This document shows positions 21,723-32,748 of a stretch of 64,000 bases of DNA, piece by piece; positions within the stretch are counted from its first letter, which is position 1, and every line of letters starts with the position of its first letter. The notes under the pieces are model-generated. The model saw only the letters and a list, made by a program, of their open reading frames with translations. It searched no databases and was not told where the DNA came from. Position numbers and translations under genes: made by a program. The stretch is from contig NC_072791.1 of the NCBI RefSeq assembly GCF_028583425.1, forward strand, positions 15,209,868 to 15,273,867, in the 5' to 3' direction. This stretch comes from Eublepharis macularius (taxonomy: Eukaryota; Chordata; Lepidosauria; Squamata; Eublepharidae).

Positions 21723-21887
21723 ATGAATGAATGGAAAGCACAGCTGGACCAGTCACTGCCTCAACCTCTGGACTCCATTGAATCCTGGCTCCAAGAGATA
21801 GAACAGCAGCTGGCGGGAGACCTCCCGGAATCTCAAGACCACTGCAAAGCAATAGCTGCCCTCGAGGACAAAATGAGATCCCTCCAG
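21723..21887 (+). CDS. SYNE2: SYNE2 coding exon (window exon 10): rod
   Basis: Acceptor ttctctgtctag, donor gttggt, 165 nt, phase 0, residues 350-404. It encodes MNEWKAQLDQSLPQPLDSIE then SWLQEIEQQLAGDLPESQDH and a final ALEDKMRSLQ. The W-L-x-E-x-E-x-x-L helix and the 55-codon length agree with the corresponding nesprin-2 exon as I recall it. Confidence 0.93.
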
Positions 21888-21984
21888 GTTGGTATGAAAA
21901 AATTACCACCCTTTCGGTGCAGTGGGCTTAGACTGGAATAACTCTTTGTAGGACTGCTCTGTTGGTTACTTTCTTAACCTGGCC

Positions 21985-22200
21985 TGGATGGCCCAGGCTG
22001 GCCTGATCTTGTCAAATCTTGGAAGCTAAACAGGATTCGCCCTGGTTAATACTTGGATGTGAGACCGCCAAGGAAGTCCAGAGACACTAAGCAGTGGCAG
22101 GCGATGGTAAACCACCTCTGCTCATCTCTTGCCTTGAAAACACTATTTTGGGGTGGGGGGAACCATAATTCATCTGTGACTTGATAGCACTTTACACATA
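21985..22200 (+). repeat. 5S-rRNA-derived SINE
   Basis: gcctgatcttgtcaaatctt-ggaagctaaacagg and acttggatgtgagaccgcc are a decayed copy of the 5S rRNA internal region (gatctcgtctgatctcggaa, agctaagcagggt). The body adds aaaccacctctgctcatctc and ends cttgatagcactttaca. Confidence 0.88.
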
Positions 22201-22202
22201 CA

Positions 22203-22356
22203 CAGGCCGTTTCCACACTACTCACCTTCATCCGGAACGCTGTGAAAAAACCGCGGAAGATAGCGTCTTCTCGCATGAGTTTTGCGCAAGAAGACGCTAT
22301 CTTCTGCGGTTTTTCACGACGTTCCGGATGAAGGTGAGTAGTGTGGAAACGGCCAC
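22203..22356. mobile_element. Near-perfect 150-bp palindromic MITE
   Basis: Left arm ggccgtttccacactactca-ccttcatccgga pairs with right arm tccggatgaaggtgagtagt-gtggaaacggcc; gaagatagcgtcttct... continues the stem to a small loop near 22285. It sits at the 3' end of the 5S-SINE just upstream. Confidence 0.9.
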
Positions 22357-22539
22357 AGTTACTTTATTTGATTTGATTTGTAAGGTGCTTTTCCACTTTG
22401 AAAAGGCTTTGAAGGGGCAGAAAGTGAAATCAGTTTCAAAGAAGTGTAGATAAATAAAACAAGACAAGGAAGAAGAGAAGCCACTCGGTCAGATGAGAAT
22501 CCAGTAAAATCTAAACAAATAGCAGAAACATCAATCCAT

Positions 22540-22625
22540 CCATCTGACGAAGAGAACTTGATTCTCGAAAGCTTATGCTACAATAAAATTGGTTAGTCTT
22601 AAAGGTGCTACTGGACTCTTTTTGA
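22540..22625 (+). repeat. PLE-type tail with hammerhead-like fold
   Basis: ctgacga (22544-22550), stem gagaa/ttctc (22552-22556 and 22562-22566), gaaa (22567-22570), then mini-stem gc-ttat-gc and t-a at the expected cleavage position (22579-22580). One extra A separates box 1 from stem II, and a stem I is not evident. The tail then runs ttggttagtcttaaaggtgc. Confidence 0.75.
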
Positions 22626-23100
22626 TCAATCCATCCTGGCAGCCGTATAATGTAGAAAGGTCTTAACCAGTTGCCCAGAAGACAATAAAGTAAGCATCTT
22701 GTGAATTTGTTTAGGCATAGTGTTCTGGAATGGGATGCCACCACTGAAAATGTTCATAGAAATATTTTTTTTAAATCCTTTTAATTATTGTTTGATTTTT
22801 TTTGTCTGATGTTATGTTTTAGCCAGTGCAGGAGCCCTTGGGGAATCTGACAAAATAAATATCATCCCTGGGTTTATCTCATGACCACAAATTTGACCTT
22901 TACAGAAGGCCTTATGCACAGAACCTTAAATCCCTGGACTGATCAGTGCTTTCTATATTTTTTTCATGGATTAAAGATTGTGCTGTTTCACATTTGTCTT
23001 ACTGCATGTAAGAGCTCTGCACAGTTACGGCCACATCTCAAACGGTCCTAGCTTGATAACATGTTGGGAACATGGAACCTGGTGATGCTTTTTGTTTCAG

Positions 23101-23213
23101 AGCTTGATGGGATGTTTCAAAGAACGCTCGGAGACCCTGCAGTCCTTCCCGAATAGAGACGAGATGGGCACGCTGTTGGTCCCGCCTCAAAAGCTGGAGG
23201 AAATGAAGAGGAG
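23101..23213 (+). CDS. SYNE2: SYNE2 coding exon (window exon 11): rod
   Basis: Acceptor tttgtttcag, donor gttgtg, 113 nt, residues 405-441 plus two bases of Arg442. It encodes SLMGCFKERSETLQSFPNRD and LVPPQKLEEMKRR. The LVPPxKLEEMKRR end is strongly conserved in nesprin-2. The donor is weak (ag|gttgtg), and reading through it gives Leu then TGA, so intron retention would end the protein six bases after the junction. The frame into exon 12 demands this site. Confidence 0.9.
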
Positions 23214-23604
23214 GTTGTGACGATCAGATTCCTCTTTTGTTCCAACCCCAGATGTCTGTGTTCTGCTGAAGACAAATGATAGCTTTTACCAGATTTAGCA
23301 GCACGATGACAGGAGCATGGTTTAGTGGATGGACATCCCTGCAGCTTGGGATGAGTCCAGATGCCAGTTTCCTTTGCTTGGGATGAGAGTTCTTAATGTG
23401 CCAGTCGGCCCAGAAACATGCTCGTGAATTCTATACCTCTGAATAATCAGTGCTGGGGATCTGTAATGGGCACACTGCTACCTTCATTCCTGGGTTTTTT
23501 TAGGAATTCCAGCAAAGTTTTGACTGGCTGCTTTTGGGAACAGGTTGAGGCGGAGCTTTGATTTAGTGCAGCAGGACTCATGTTCCTTGTTCTTTGCACG
23601 GATA

Positions 23605-23905
23605 CTGGTTTATTTATTTATTATTTATTTTCTTTATGTCATTTATAGTCCGCCTTTCTCACTGGGACTCAAGGCTGATTACACAGTATGAGATTAGTAC
23701 AATCTGTATCAAGTACATCTCCATACAGTATCAAGGACATTTCCATAAACAATACCATAGAGTAAATAGATACAAGTTTAAAAGACATAATATTGGCAAG
23801 AATCCAATACAGAGTAGAAAAAATACTGAAGCAGAACATAATTCTAGGACTAACATTAGACAACATGGAGCACTGGTAGTACATGGGAATACATATTTAA
23901 AATAG
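23605..23905 (-). repeat. LINE/SINE tail, minus strand
   Basis: tttatagtccgcctttctca-ctgggactcaaggctgatta is a common squamate retroposon 3' end; the remainder is AT-rich and resembles 15540-15700. Confidence 0.6.
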
Positions 23906-24510
23906 CAGATAATATGTAACAGTCTCTGTACACATTGTGAATTACCTGGGGACGCTCAAGTGCAGGATTTTATGTGTGGTCCTCAATTCACATACAGGCT
24001 GTTATCAATAATAGGAATAGGAATTATAGTATTATAATGCTGTATATATAGTATAGTGCTGTACAGATTTGGAAAAAAAAAACCCTCTGGTGGTGGAGCA
24101 GGTAAAAGGACACTGGGAGAAGCTAATGGCAGGACATGGTGCCTGTGTGTGTGACCTGCAAAAATATAAACATTCCTGACAAGACAGCATGCGACTGTAC
24201 TTGGTCAGCATTATTTCTGAAAAGATTGCACTAAATCGAGTTTGAGAGAGTTTGTGCTGAGGACAGGGAAAACCTGGAAAGGGGACAGTTATAGGCTGAT
24301 GTTGTGTGGATGCTCCAAAAAACAAACTAGAGAAAAACATTGGTGTGGAAGCAGTTTTGGACTGTCATAAATTACCTTCCCATGGCACTTTCTGCGTCCG
24401 TTTAGCTTTTTGTCAGCCTAAAAAGTTGCATGTCCCTCTGTATATTGCAGATGTCTTGCACACTAAAGACTGGATTTTTGTCTTACGTTATGCCGGGACT
24501 TTCTTTTCAG

Positions 24511-24667
24511 ATTCAGCAACATCCAGCTTACAGACGTCAACGTCCTGCTGGAATACCACCACATGTTGTGTGCAGCTATCCTAGAGGAATTGACGTCAAA
24601 GCTGAACATCTGGCACATCAAATATGGGACCAAGGAGAGCGTTGAGTCTCTGCTGTCGGACTGGAAT
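24511..24667 (+). CDS. SYNE2: SYNE2 coding exon (window exon 12): rod
   Basis: Acceptor tttcttttcag, donor gtaagc, 157 nt. It completes Arg442 and covers residues 443-494: FSNIQLTDVNVLLEYHHMLC, then SKLNIWHIKYGTKESVESLL and SDWN. The I-W-x-I-K-Y-G-x-x-E-S-V-E block is a recognisable nesprin-2 motif. Confidence 0.93.
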
Positions 24668-24999
24668 GTAAGCTTTGCGGCTCTCGCCAGGTGCAGGCTA
24701 GCTAGCCGTGTACTATGGATAAGAGATTGAATTCCAAACCAGGAAGCCCCCGTTTGAATTCCCTTGGTGTAGCCATGTTCATCTGTAATTGCAACAGCAA
24801 CAATGAGCCTGCTTAAAACTTAAGGATAAGTACATTTGTTGTGGTGGAAGTTTGTGGGGGGCAGTTGAAGTGTTGTCCTCAATGGGCATGTATACATGTG
24901 TAGAAACAGAAGAAGCAGGGGAGTTGTTATAAAGTGAGGCCGGAAGGTCTAACTCTTGGAACGCTGACCAATCTGAAACAGTGATAAATTGGCAAAGAT

Positions 25000-25245
25000 G
25001 AGAGCCAGTTTGGTGTAGTGGTTAAGAGTGATGGTACTCTAATCTGGAGAACCGAGTTTGATTCCCCACTCCTCTGCTTGAAGCCAGCTGGGTGACCCTG
25101 GGTCAGTCACAGCTCTCTCAGAGCTCTCTCAGCCCCACCCACCTCACAGGATGATTGTTGTGGGGATAATTATAACATACTTTGTAAACCACTCTGAATG
25201 GGCGTTAAGTTATCCCGGAGGGCATTGAATGTTGTTGTTGTTATT
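25000..25245 (+). repeat. tRNA-derived SINE, family A, full length
   Basis: Best copy in the window: gagagccagtttggtgtagt (A box), gagtttgattccccact (B box), ctctctcagccccacccacc body, then tgttgttgttattata tail. Confidence 0.92.
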
Positions 25246-25484
25246 ATACATAAAGCTCTAAATTTCTATAGTGGGCTTTCTACTTGCAGTATCTAATGAG
25301 CTCAGAATGCATAGTTTCAGATTTATATATACACAAACATACTATTGCATCTGAATTCCCACTCAGCTGTTTGCATTTTGCCTCTGACATGACTTCCCCA
25401 GCGGCGTTACGCAAGCCTTATGTAGCTTCAGACCTGCATCCCACCAAAATCAGATTTTCAGTCTATCAGTGCCAGTTTTGTTCA

Positions 25485-25632
25485 CTCTGAGTGGCTGTGG
25501 CTCTTCAGGGTCTCAGGTACAAGTCTTGCACATCACCTACTGCCTTGTCCTTTTAACGGGAGATGCCGGGGATTGAATCTGGGACCTTTTGCAAGCAAAG
25601 GAAATTCTCTTCCATTGAACCACAGCTCCACC
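25485..25632 (-). repeat. Sauria-type SINE fragment, family D
   Basis: ggtctcaggtacaagtcttg and ccttttaacgggagatgccg-gggattgaat are the inverse of the family D middle and head. Confidence 0.75.
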
Positions 25633-25791
25633 CAACCATACTGCATTGTTACAAGGATGTATGTGAAGCATTTTTAACAACCCTAAGCATTATTATTCAG
25701 TTGAAATGTGGACAGCAAAAAAGACAAATAAGTGGCTTCTAGATCAAATCCAGCTTAAATTCTCCCTAGAAGCTAAAATGATGAAACTGAG

Positions 25792-25876
25792 AGCCAAACT
25801 ACAAGTGATGAATACACATGAGTCTGTTCACTTGCCAGGCAAGTGTAATTCATCACTTGTAGCTTGGCTCTGAGGG
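25792..25876. mobile_element. Deletion derivative of the 190-bp foldback family
   Basis: agccaaactacaagtgatga and tcatcacttgtagcttggct are the same termini as at 21105 and 41474, but most of both inner arms is missing. Confidence 0.8.
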
Positions 25877-26036
25877 TATCATGCTTTGGTCACATTATGC
25901 GAAGACAGACTCACTAGAAAAGACAGTGTTAGGGAAGATGGGAGACAATAGGAAAAGGGGGAAGACTCAAAATGAGATGGCTGTGGAAGCCACAGCCTCC
26001 AGTTTGCAAGATCTCAGCAAGGCTGTTAATGATAGG

Positions 26037-26067
26037 CTGTGTGTGTGTGGGTGTGTGTGTGTGTGTG
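26037..26067. repeat. (GT)n microsatellite
   Basis: An imperfect run of GT units broken by a single gg. Confidence 0.9.
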
Positions 26068-26483
26068 GAATTTCATTCATAAGGTCACCCTGAAGAAATT
26101 TATCTGCATATAACACACGTACACAAGCGTTATTATATCTCATGCTTTGGTGTGAGCTACGTTTGTAACTTGTTCTTGCTGAATTAAGCAAAAATTAAAA
26201 TGCTACATGTAGGTGACCAGGAGATGTCACTGTAAAGCTACAAATGGTTAACAGAGAGATGATATAAAACGTTCACCGTTTTTCCGAGCCCAAAAGATTT
26301 GCCACATTTTGCTAGATCTTGCTGATAGTCTAATGTCTCAAACGTTTCTTGAGAGTCACTGGGACAAATGCTTCACTCTGTCTGTGTCTTGAAGGCCCCT
26401 AGCAAAATTTTGAATGGACTTAATCTCTGTTGATTAATCTCTCTGTTCAAAGGACTCATGTGCTGTATAGACAATAGGGTTGC

Positions 26484-26704
26484 CAGCTCCAACTTGGGAA
26501 ATTGCTGGAGATCTGGAGGGTGAAACCTGAAGAAACCTGGAAAAAGTGGGGTTTGGGGAGGGAAAGGATCTTGGCATGGCATAATTCCATAGAGTCCACC
26601 TCCCAAAGTAGCCAATTTTCTCCGGGTGAACTGATCTCTGTGGCCTGGAGACCAGTTGTAATTCCAGGAGATCTCCAGCCACTACCTGGAGGCTGGCAAC
26701 CCTA
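26484..26704. mobile_element. Tc1/mariner-type MITE with TA flanks
   Basis: ta|gggttgccagctccaactt ... aggctggcaaccc|ta. The termini are inverted and both ends are next to TA. Inner palindromic phrases are aattgctggagatctggagg and caggagatctccagccacta. Confidence 0.85.
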
Positions 26705-27482
26705 GTAGTGGCCCAGTTTCAAACAAGAGACATCATGAAAGGCCGAGTCCTGTTTTACCTCAGCAGTGGCCATGTTTAAATCAGACTGAAGAGCACACAC
26801 TTCTTTTGCACAGGAAGACATTGAGGCCTAAATGACCTGAACGTGCACACTGTTTATTTTTTCATTTAATTTTACAACATTTGTACCCTGCCTTTCTGCC
26901 CTCATAAGGGCCACACTAGAATATCTCCCAGAATCCTTTGCAGTTTGGATGAATTCTCTGAAGGGTTGCCAGACTAGTCCTGGCAACTGGTGGGTGTGAG
27001 TTGGGAGTAGAGACATGAGGCCCCCATTTTTATCATGCTGAGAATTATACTTTTTGACCCCCCCCCCCCCCAACAAAGGGCTCAGGGCAGGGAATCCCCC
27101 ACTGGGGGCTTGATAGCCCTAATTCTGTGGTACATATTTATAGGCTACATCTATCAGTCATAGTCAGAGAGGGCCCCCCCAAGATATTTTAGTGCCTGAG
27201 GGAAACAATCCAAATGGCATGGATTCTATGCTAGTAATACATATAGAATCAAGAAATTGTTGTTCAAATTTGCCTCAGACAGACAGCTTAATCCTACACA
27301 ATGGCAAATCCTGTCCAGATTATAATAAAGATTTGGGTCTCGTGACCGACAGAGACAAAGGGTATGGATGCCGAATAATTAGGAAAATCTTTTTATTTGC
27401 ATATGGATTTTCTGTGTTGCAGATTAAAAACAACAACATTATAATCCCGAATTATTTCACCTTTATTTTTTGATTTTGGAAG

Positions 27483-27579
27483 GGTTTCATTGAAGAAAAA
27501 GGATTCCTCACTCAGCTAGAAACAGCCTTTCGCGTATGTGAAGAGAAGAAGAACCAAATCATAAACACTTCTAATTTTG
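27483..27579 (+). CDS. SYNE2: SYNE2 coding exon (window exon 13): rod
   Basis: Acceptor gattttggaag, donor gtaaga, 97 nt, residues 495-526 plus one base of Gly527. It encodes GFIEEKGFLTQLETAFRVCE then EKKNQIINTSNF. The acceptor's pyrimidine tract is interrupted by purines just before the AG, making it one of the weaker 3' sites, but both flanking exons require this frame. Confidence 0.9.
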
Positions 27580-27894
27580 GTAAGATTGTATTAGCGTAAA
27601 TATGTTTTAATTCATAGCATGGAAGTGCTGTGTAAATTGGCTTTTTCTGCTAATAAGTTTTCACAAACAATTTTCACTGCTGCTTCATTAACTGTTAATT
27701 TATTTATTTTTTGTCCTCGTATGGATGTTTTAATTATATTTTAAAAATACATATTTATTGCTTTAAGGATATTTTATTATCATTTATGATATTGTTTTAG
27801 TTACATCAGGAATCAGTTGATTAAATGTATAGGGTAGCCGGTGCCCCCAAAATAATAAATAATCCAGAATTTTATAATCTTGTGTTGTTGAAAT

Positions 27895-28112
27895 AGGGTT
27901 GTCATCCTCCAGGTGGTGGCTGGAGATCTCCCAGAATTACAACTAATCTCCAGCTGACAGAGATCAGTTCCCCTGGAGAAAATGGCCGCTTTGGAGGGTG
28001 GACTCTATGGCATTATACTCTGTGGAGGCCCCTCCCTCCCAAACTCCACTCATTCCAAGCTCCACCCCCCAAATCTCCAGGAATTTCCCAACCTGGAGCT
28101 GGCAACCCTATG
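27895..28112. mobile_element. Tc1/mariner-type MITE with TA flanks
   Basis: ta|gggttgtcatcctccagg ... gagctggcaaccc|ta. It is in the opposite orientation to the copy at 26484 (tggaggcccctccctccc is inside the right half). Confidence 0.85.
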
Positions 28113-28913
28113 TTAAAAGCCTGGTTCACACATGCAGGAGGATGAGGTGTCAGAGTCTTGAGGTGGTGAAAGGGACTCTACCACTTCAGGCCACAAGTGA
28201 GGGATTCCAGCTTTGAATGTTCCTTCCCATTATAAAATAGCACCATGCTTATAGAAGACTAGCAGAACAGGAAGGCAGCTTTTATCCCCTCTCTTGGCTT
28301 GGTGTGCTATTTTTTTTTTGTTAGCAAAGAGTTTTCAGTGGGAAGATTCCAGAATAAATGGTGGCTTGCAGTTTGCCCAAGACCCCGATTGTTTTGGTTT
28401 TTTGAAGTCTTGGGCAGACCACCAAAGCCAAGAGATTTACCGCACTCCTAAACGGATGCCGTACAGATACAGTGGCCACCTACAAATGACAAAAAAGAGA
28501 GGATCCAAAGAGGATAAAATTTGCACGTGCTGATTTGCATTCATAGATACAAGTTTACACCCCCTGTAATTTAAACAGGAATACAACAAACCATAATACC
28601 AGCTCTATCTGGGGCAGCAGACAGTGCTCAGCTCCTTGAGTAGTCTCCTGTCAGTTCAGTGCTTACATAAATTTCCATCAGCAAAAGAAGAAACGAAAGG
28701 ACCCCACTTAGCCAGTTCTACTGAACAAAAGCAGAATGTGGTGTTTTCAGGCCTGAATAAAGTGGACTCTGGGCTACTCTGTGTAAAACACGGAGTGGGC
28801 TTTGTTCAGCTTTGTTGCCCAAAAGTTATGTAGACCTGCATTAAGAGACAGGCAAGGCTGCCCATTGCCTGAAGAAAAGAAAGTTACCCTGTCTCTTTAA
28901 TAGAGGCTGATGG

Positions 28914-29139
28914 CAGGGCTTTTTTTCAGCTGGAGCGCGGTGGAACCGAGTTCCGTAACCTCTTGAAAATGGTCACATGGCCCGCCCCCTGATCTCCAGA
29001 CAGAGGGGAGCTTAGATTGCCCGGCAATGTAAACTCCTCGCTGTCTAGAGAACGGGGCGGGGCCACCAGCTATGTGACCATTTTCTCCGAGGGCAACCCC
29101 CTGAGTTCCACCATCTCTTTTCCCAGAAAAAAAGCCCTG
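28914..29139. mobile_element. Non-autonomous hAT element with perfect 8-bp target duplication
   Basis: It starts cagggctttttttcagctgg and ends agaaaaaaagccctg, flanked by gctgatgg at 28906-28913 and 29140-29147. It is homologous to the longer copy at 50704-51104. Confidence 0.93.
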
Positions 29140-29189
29140 GCTGATGGTATGAGGCATCTGATCTCAATCTTCCATAATCTAGTGCAGTG

Positions 29190-29450
29190 GTTCCCAGCCT
29201 TTTGGATATGTGACCCACAAGTCCAAATTTACTTGGTACAGTGACCCATCCAGGGTTGGCCCAAAGTTTTCTGACGCCCTAGGCAAAGTATGTCCTTGGT
29301 GCCTATCTAGTCCAGCATTCCATTTTCTACATTGGCCAACCACATATTTTTGAGAAACCAACAAACATCTCCTCATACTATGAACCCCAGACAAGTGGCA
29401 TTCGAAATTACACAGCCTTTGCATATGAAGGCTACACTCCAGACCACCCT
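29190..29450. repeat. Interspersed repeat fragments
   Basis: gcagtggttcccagcctttt looks like a hAT terminus, followed by a piece with gtccagcattccattttcta, a common retroposon phrase. I cannot define their boundaries. Confidence 0.4.
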
Positions 29451-29754
29451 CTTCTCCATTACTCCCTCTAATCCCCTTTAAGATCCTAAGAAACTCACTC
29501 TAGTCACCATGAGGACACTTTTCAATTGCGTCTCTATCGATCAACATGCATATGCAGTGAAGAAAAAAAACAACAACTGATGTGTGGTACGGAAGATACT
29601 GTTTCCAGGATCAGTTCTGGGCTTCCAAAATACAAGTCAAAGCTGTGCCTCAAATTAAGCACCAAAGTTGGTTCTTATAGGAGCCACGTCACACCTGATG
29701 AGTTTCCTTCAGAAATATTATTCTACATAGGTAAATGTTTATACCTGCTGTAGC

Positions 29755-29945
29755 ACAGCTGTTCAGTGGCTGGGCTGTGAGCCAGCATCTGCTGGTTCAA
29801 CTCCCACTACTGCCATGAACTCTGCAGGTGGCTCTCCTCTCAGCCCCAGCTATATTGTGGGGATAATAATAACACTGACTTTGTTAACCACTCTGAGTGT
29901 GGCATTAATCTGTCCAGAAGAGTGGTATATAAGCACATGTTCATT
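29755..29945 (+). repeat. tRNA-derived SINE, variant of family A
   Basis: ttcagtggctgggctgtgag head, tattgtggggataataataa body, gagtggtatataagcacatg tail. It is the same subfamily as the minus-strand copy at 63523-63810. Confidence 0.75.
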
Positions 29946-30139
29946 ATTACTTGTAAAGTTACTAGTTGCTGGATGGCTTCCCTCCCTCGTTATTGTCACA
30001 AGGGGTGAGGGAAGCAAGAATGTGAAAAGGTAGCATGGAGGACGGGAAAAGAAAGAGCTATGCAAAGGGCAGGGGCTGTTTAATGGGGTATGCGTATGAA
30101 TATGTGTATAAATACAATAAACTGATGTTTATGATGTCA

Positions 30140-30215
30140 TCCTAAGCAATTACACCCTTCTAAGCCCATTGACTTTGGTGGATTTAGAAGGGTTTAACTC
30201 TGCTTAGGATTGTAT
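30140..30215. repeat. Small palindromic MITE
   Basis: catcctaagcaattacaccc-ttctaag faces cttagaagggtttaactctg-cttaggattg (approximate arms). Confidence 0.7.
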
Positions 30216-31244
30216 GGTTAATTATCTTAAATATTTCTCTTGTTGAATTTTGACACAAAATGAAGGATAAATACTGAGACCCTAGCACAGGTAGCAGGCT
30301 AAAATGAGACTTCAATGAGTTAGAGGAGGCCTGCTTGGGCCTGCTGTGAATTCCATCCCTGGGGGAAAGGGTTTTCTCTTTATAGGCATCTTTTTTTTCC
30401 TTGGGAGCATTCCCGCATGTGAGCCCCCTCCCCTGAAGAATGAAGTGGTACAATTGAGACGCAGGTTTGTGTTTTCACTTAGAGTCTCAACACAAGACAC
30501 CTTGATGCGTGTTCATCAAGTGTAGGGAGACGCAATGCTAGCGGAACGCATAGTTTAAAAAGACAGAGCTGACGGAGATCACTCCTCCAAGGGTTTGTTA
30601 ATTTCACCTTTGCCTCCCCAAAGACTCTGTCAATTTCATCTCTCCAGTCTAAAACTGGGTGGGATTGCAACCAGAGTGCAGCCAGGAATGGAAATGGGCT
30701 GGAGCTGCCTTCCAGAGCCAAGCTTGGTTCTGGAGAGGTTATAATGGGCTGAAGTTTTTCTTCGGCATTTCACAGCCCCTTCACACAGCTCCACTGTATA
30801 ACAAAGGCTTTGCCCTGCTGCCGGCTCTGTCTTTTTAAACTTAAATGTTACCCTTCCCGGCTAACATTGCATATCCCTATATGTGTTCTTCATGTGTCAG
30901 ATGTCCCGTGTATAGAGACTCTTAGTGTTATTCAGTGGGGTTCACTCCCAGGAATACATCCTTAGGATTGCAAAAGGCTATCTGTATGGGCGTGTCCTCG
31001 CAAAATAAACATTCACTGGCATTTTAAAGACTAACAACATTTGTTTTGATATGAGTGTTTGTGAGTGACAGTTCACTTCTCTAGATATTGGTCAATAGTA
31101 TTCTTTCAACCTGAATTATTCTTTTGTAAAATGGGTAAAATAGCAGACTTCAGCACACAGTTATGGTGATTAACTGAGATTTGAAAGAACATTTCATTTC
31201 TCTGAATGAACAATTCATGACTGCATTTTTATATAACCTTCTAG

Positions 31245-31432
31245 GAGCTGTACCTCAGGATACAGCCAAGCTATTTAAGATGGTAGAGTTGAAGATTTCC
31301 ACGTGCAAAGAGTACATTTATAATGTGAATGCAACTTTGCAAAAGATTTTGTCCTCCTGGGCCATCTATATGGAGAACATCTGCTTGCTAAAAGCTTGGC
31401 TGGAAGAGACACGGAAAGCACATCCTAAAAAG
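31245..31432 (+). CDS. SYNE2: SYNE2 coding exon (window exon 14): rod
   Basis: Acceptor accttctag, donor gtatgt, 188 nt. It completes Gly527 and covers residues 528-589: AVPQDTAKLFKMVELKISTC, YIYNVNATLQKILSSWAIYM and ENICLLKAWLEETRKAHPKK. The Y-N-V-x-x-T-L-Q-K-x-L-x-x-W-A-x-Y block is a spectrin-repeat helix seen in nesprin-2. Confidence 0.94.
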
Positions 31433-31528
31433 GTATGTTAGCCTTGCTTTGCGGTTGTTAGACTTGGGCTGCTCTGTATGGGATGGAAGCGTTGCAAGCA
31501 TTCTGTCTGTTGTAATACTGCCTTCTAG

Positions 31529-31693
31529 ATTCCTACAGAAACCCTGGCGGCCTGGAACTCACGGCACGGATCTTTAAATGAAGCTGGAAACTTTTTGATT
31601 GAAGCCAGTAATGAGGAGGTGGGGTCAGCTCTTTCCGGTGAACTTAAAAAGTTGAATGGAAAATGGGCAAAGCTTATCAAGAAGACACAGTTT
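31529..31693 (+). CDS. SYNE2: SYNE2 coding exon (window exon 15): rod
   Basis: It follows exon 14 after an intron of only 96 bases, the shortest here. Acceptor tgccttctag, donor gtaagt, 165 nt, phase 0, residues 590-644. It encodes IPTETLAAWNSRHGSLNEAG, NFLIEASNEEVGSALSGELK and KLNGKWAKLIKKTQF, with the L-N-x-x-W-x-x-L helix C spectrin signature. Confidence 0.95.
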
Positions 31694-32464
31694 GTAAGTT
31701 GTCATTAATTTAATTCAATTTATTTATTGAAGGATTTCTATACTACCTTTTCACAGATGATTAAGGGGGAAAAATCAGTACCCATTTTTCCTTTCTTCTG
31801 TGAATCAGTTTGCATTCAATTTCTAGTCCTCCAAATCACAGGATTTGGAAGATAGGGGAATGAATCCCATTCCCACCATGTATTCCTAGACATGAGGTTG
31901 GATCCTGTGAATTGGCTCTACTAACTGCAGGCTTTGTCCTCAGTGCCAAGAGCAGTCCCCTGACCAAGAAGTTTCTCCAGCAGTGGAAGGGCATCTTGCA
32001 TCAGGGGAGGGCTCCTGGCATTGGAGGAATGGCTGATACTACTGGAACAGAGACACAGGATACAACTCATGGTAACCTTATGGCAAAGACACTGTGGATG
32101 CATAACTAACCATTGGTGAATTGCCCCCAAGTAACAAATGGGTCTGGTTTGCCAGTACTGTTTCCGCTCCGCCAAACTATAGCTGGCTCAATCTTTTACT
32201 TCTTTTTTCAGTCAACCCATAGTTTTCTGTCTCATCTGAAAATGGCAAACTAAGGGTTTGTGCTTGCCCTCCAAACCAGGATTAGAGACTGGGATTTGAA
32301 GCTGTGTGTCCGTACTTTGGAGGGTGGGGGCAAACGGTAGTTTGTCGGTTTAGATGTAATGGTTTGTCTGAACCAGGCAGCAACCTGTAATGGAAGAGAC
32401 ATCCATTGTCTTGATTAAGAACTAGAGTTAAATGTGGTGATAAATTCTTGGATGGCACTCATGA

Positions 32465-32680
32465 ATTAGATCCAGAGGAGTTAGCCGTGTCAGTCTGTAG
32501 TAGCAATATCGAAAAGAGTCCAGTAGCACCTTTAAGACGAACCAACTTGACTGTAGCATAAGCTTTCGAGAACCACAGCTCTCTGACGAAGAGAACTGTG
32601 GTTCTTGAAAGCTTATGTTACAGTCAAGTTGATTAGTCTTAAAGGTGCTACTGGACTCTTTTCTATTTTGCTCATGAATT
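32465..32680. mobile_element. Inverted dimer of PLE-type tails
   Basis: The left half reads aaagagtccagtagcacctt and accaacttgactgtagcata; the right half mirrors it with tatgttacagtcaagttgat and aaggtgctactggactcttt. The centre is gaaccacagctctctgacga-agagaactgtggttc, where one hammerhead-like core overlaps the symmetry axis. Confidence 0.85.
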
Positions 32681-32748
32681 AGACTAACAGGCCAATGAAT
32701 GAATGGCACAATTGGATCTTTAAAACAAATCATTTGATGTGTTAACAG

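Noticed and set aside
25000..25060. Possible functional tRNA genes (A and B boxes at many sites)
   Set aside because: No cloverleaf with paired acceptor stem is present; the sequences continue into SINE bodies and recur many times.
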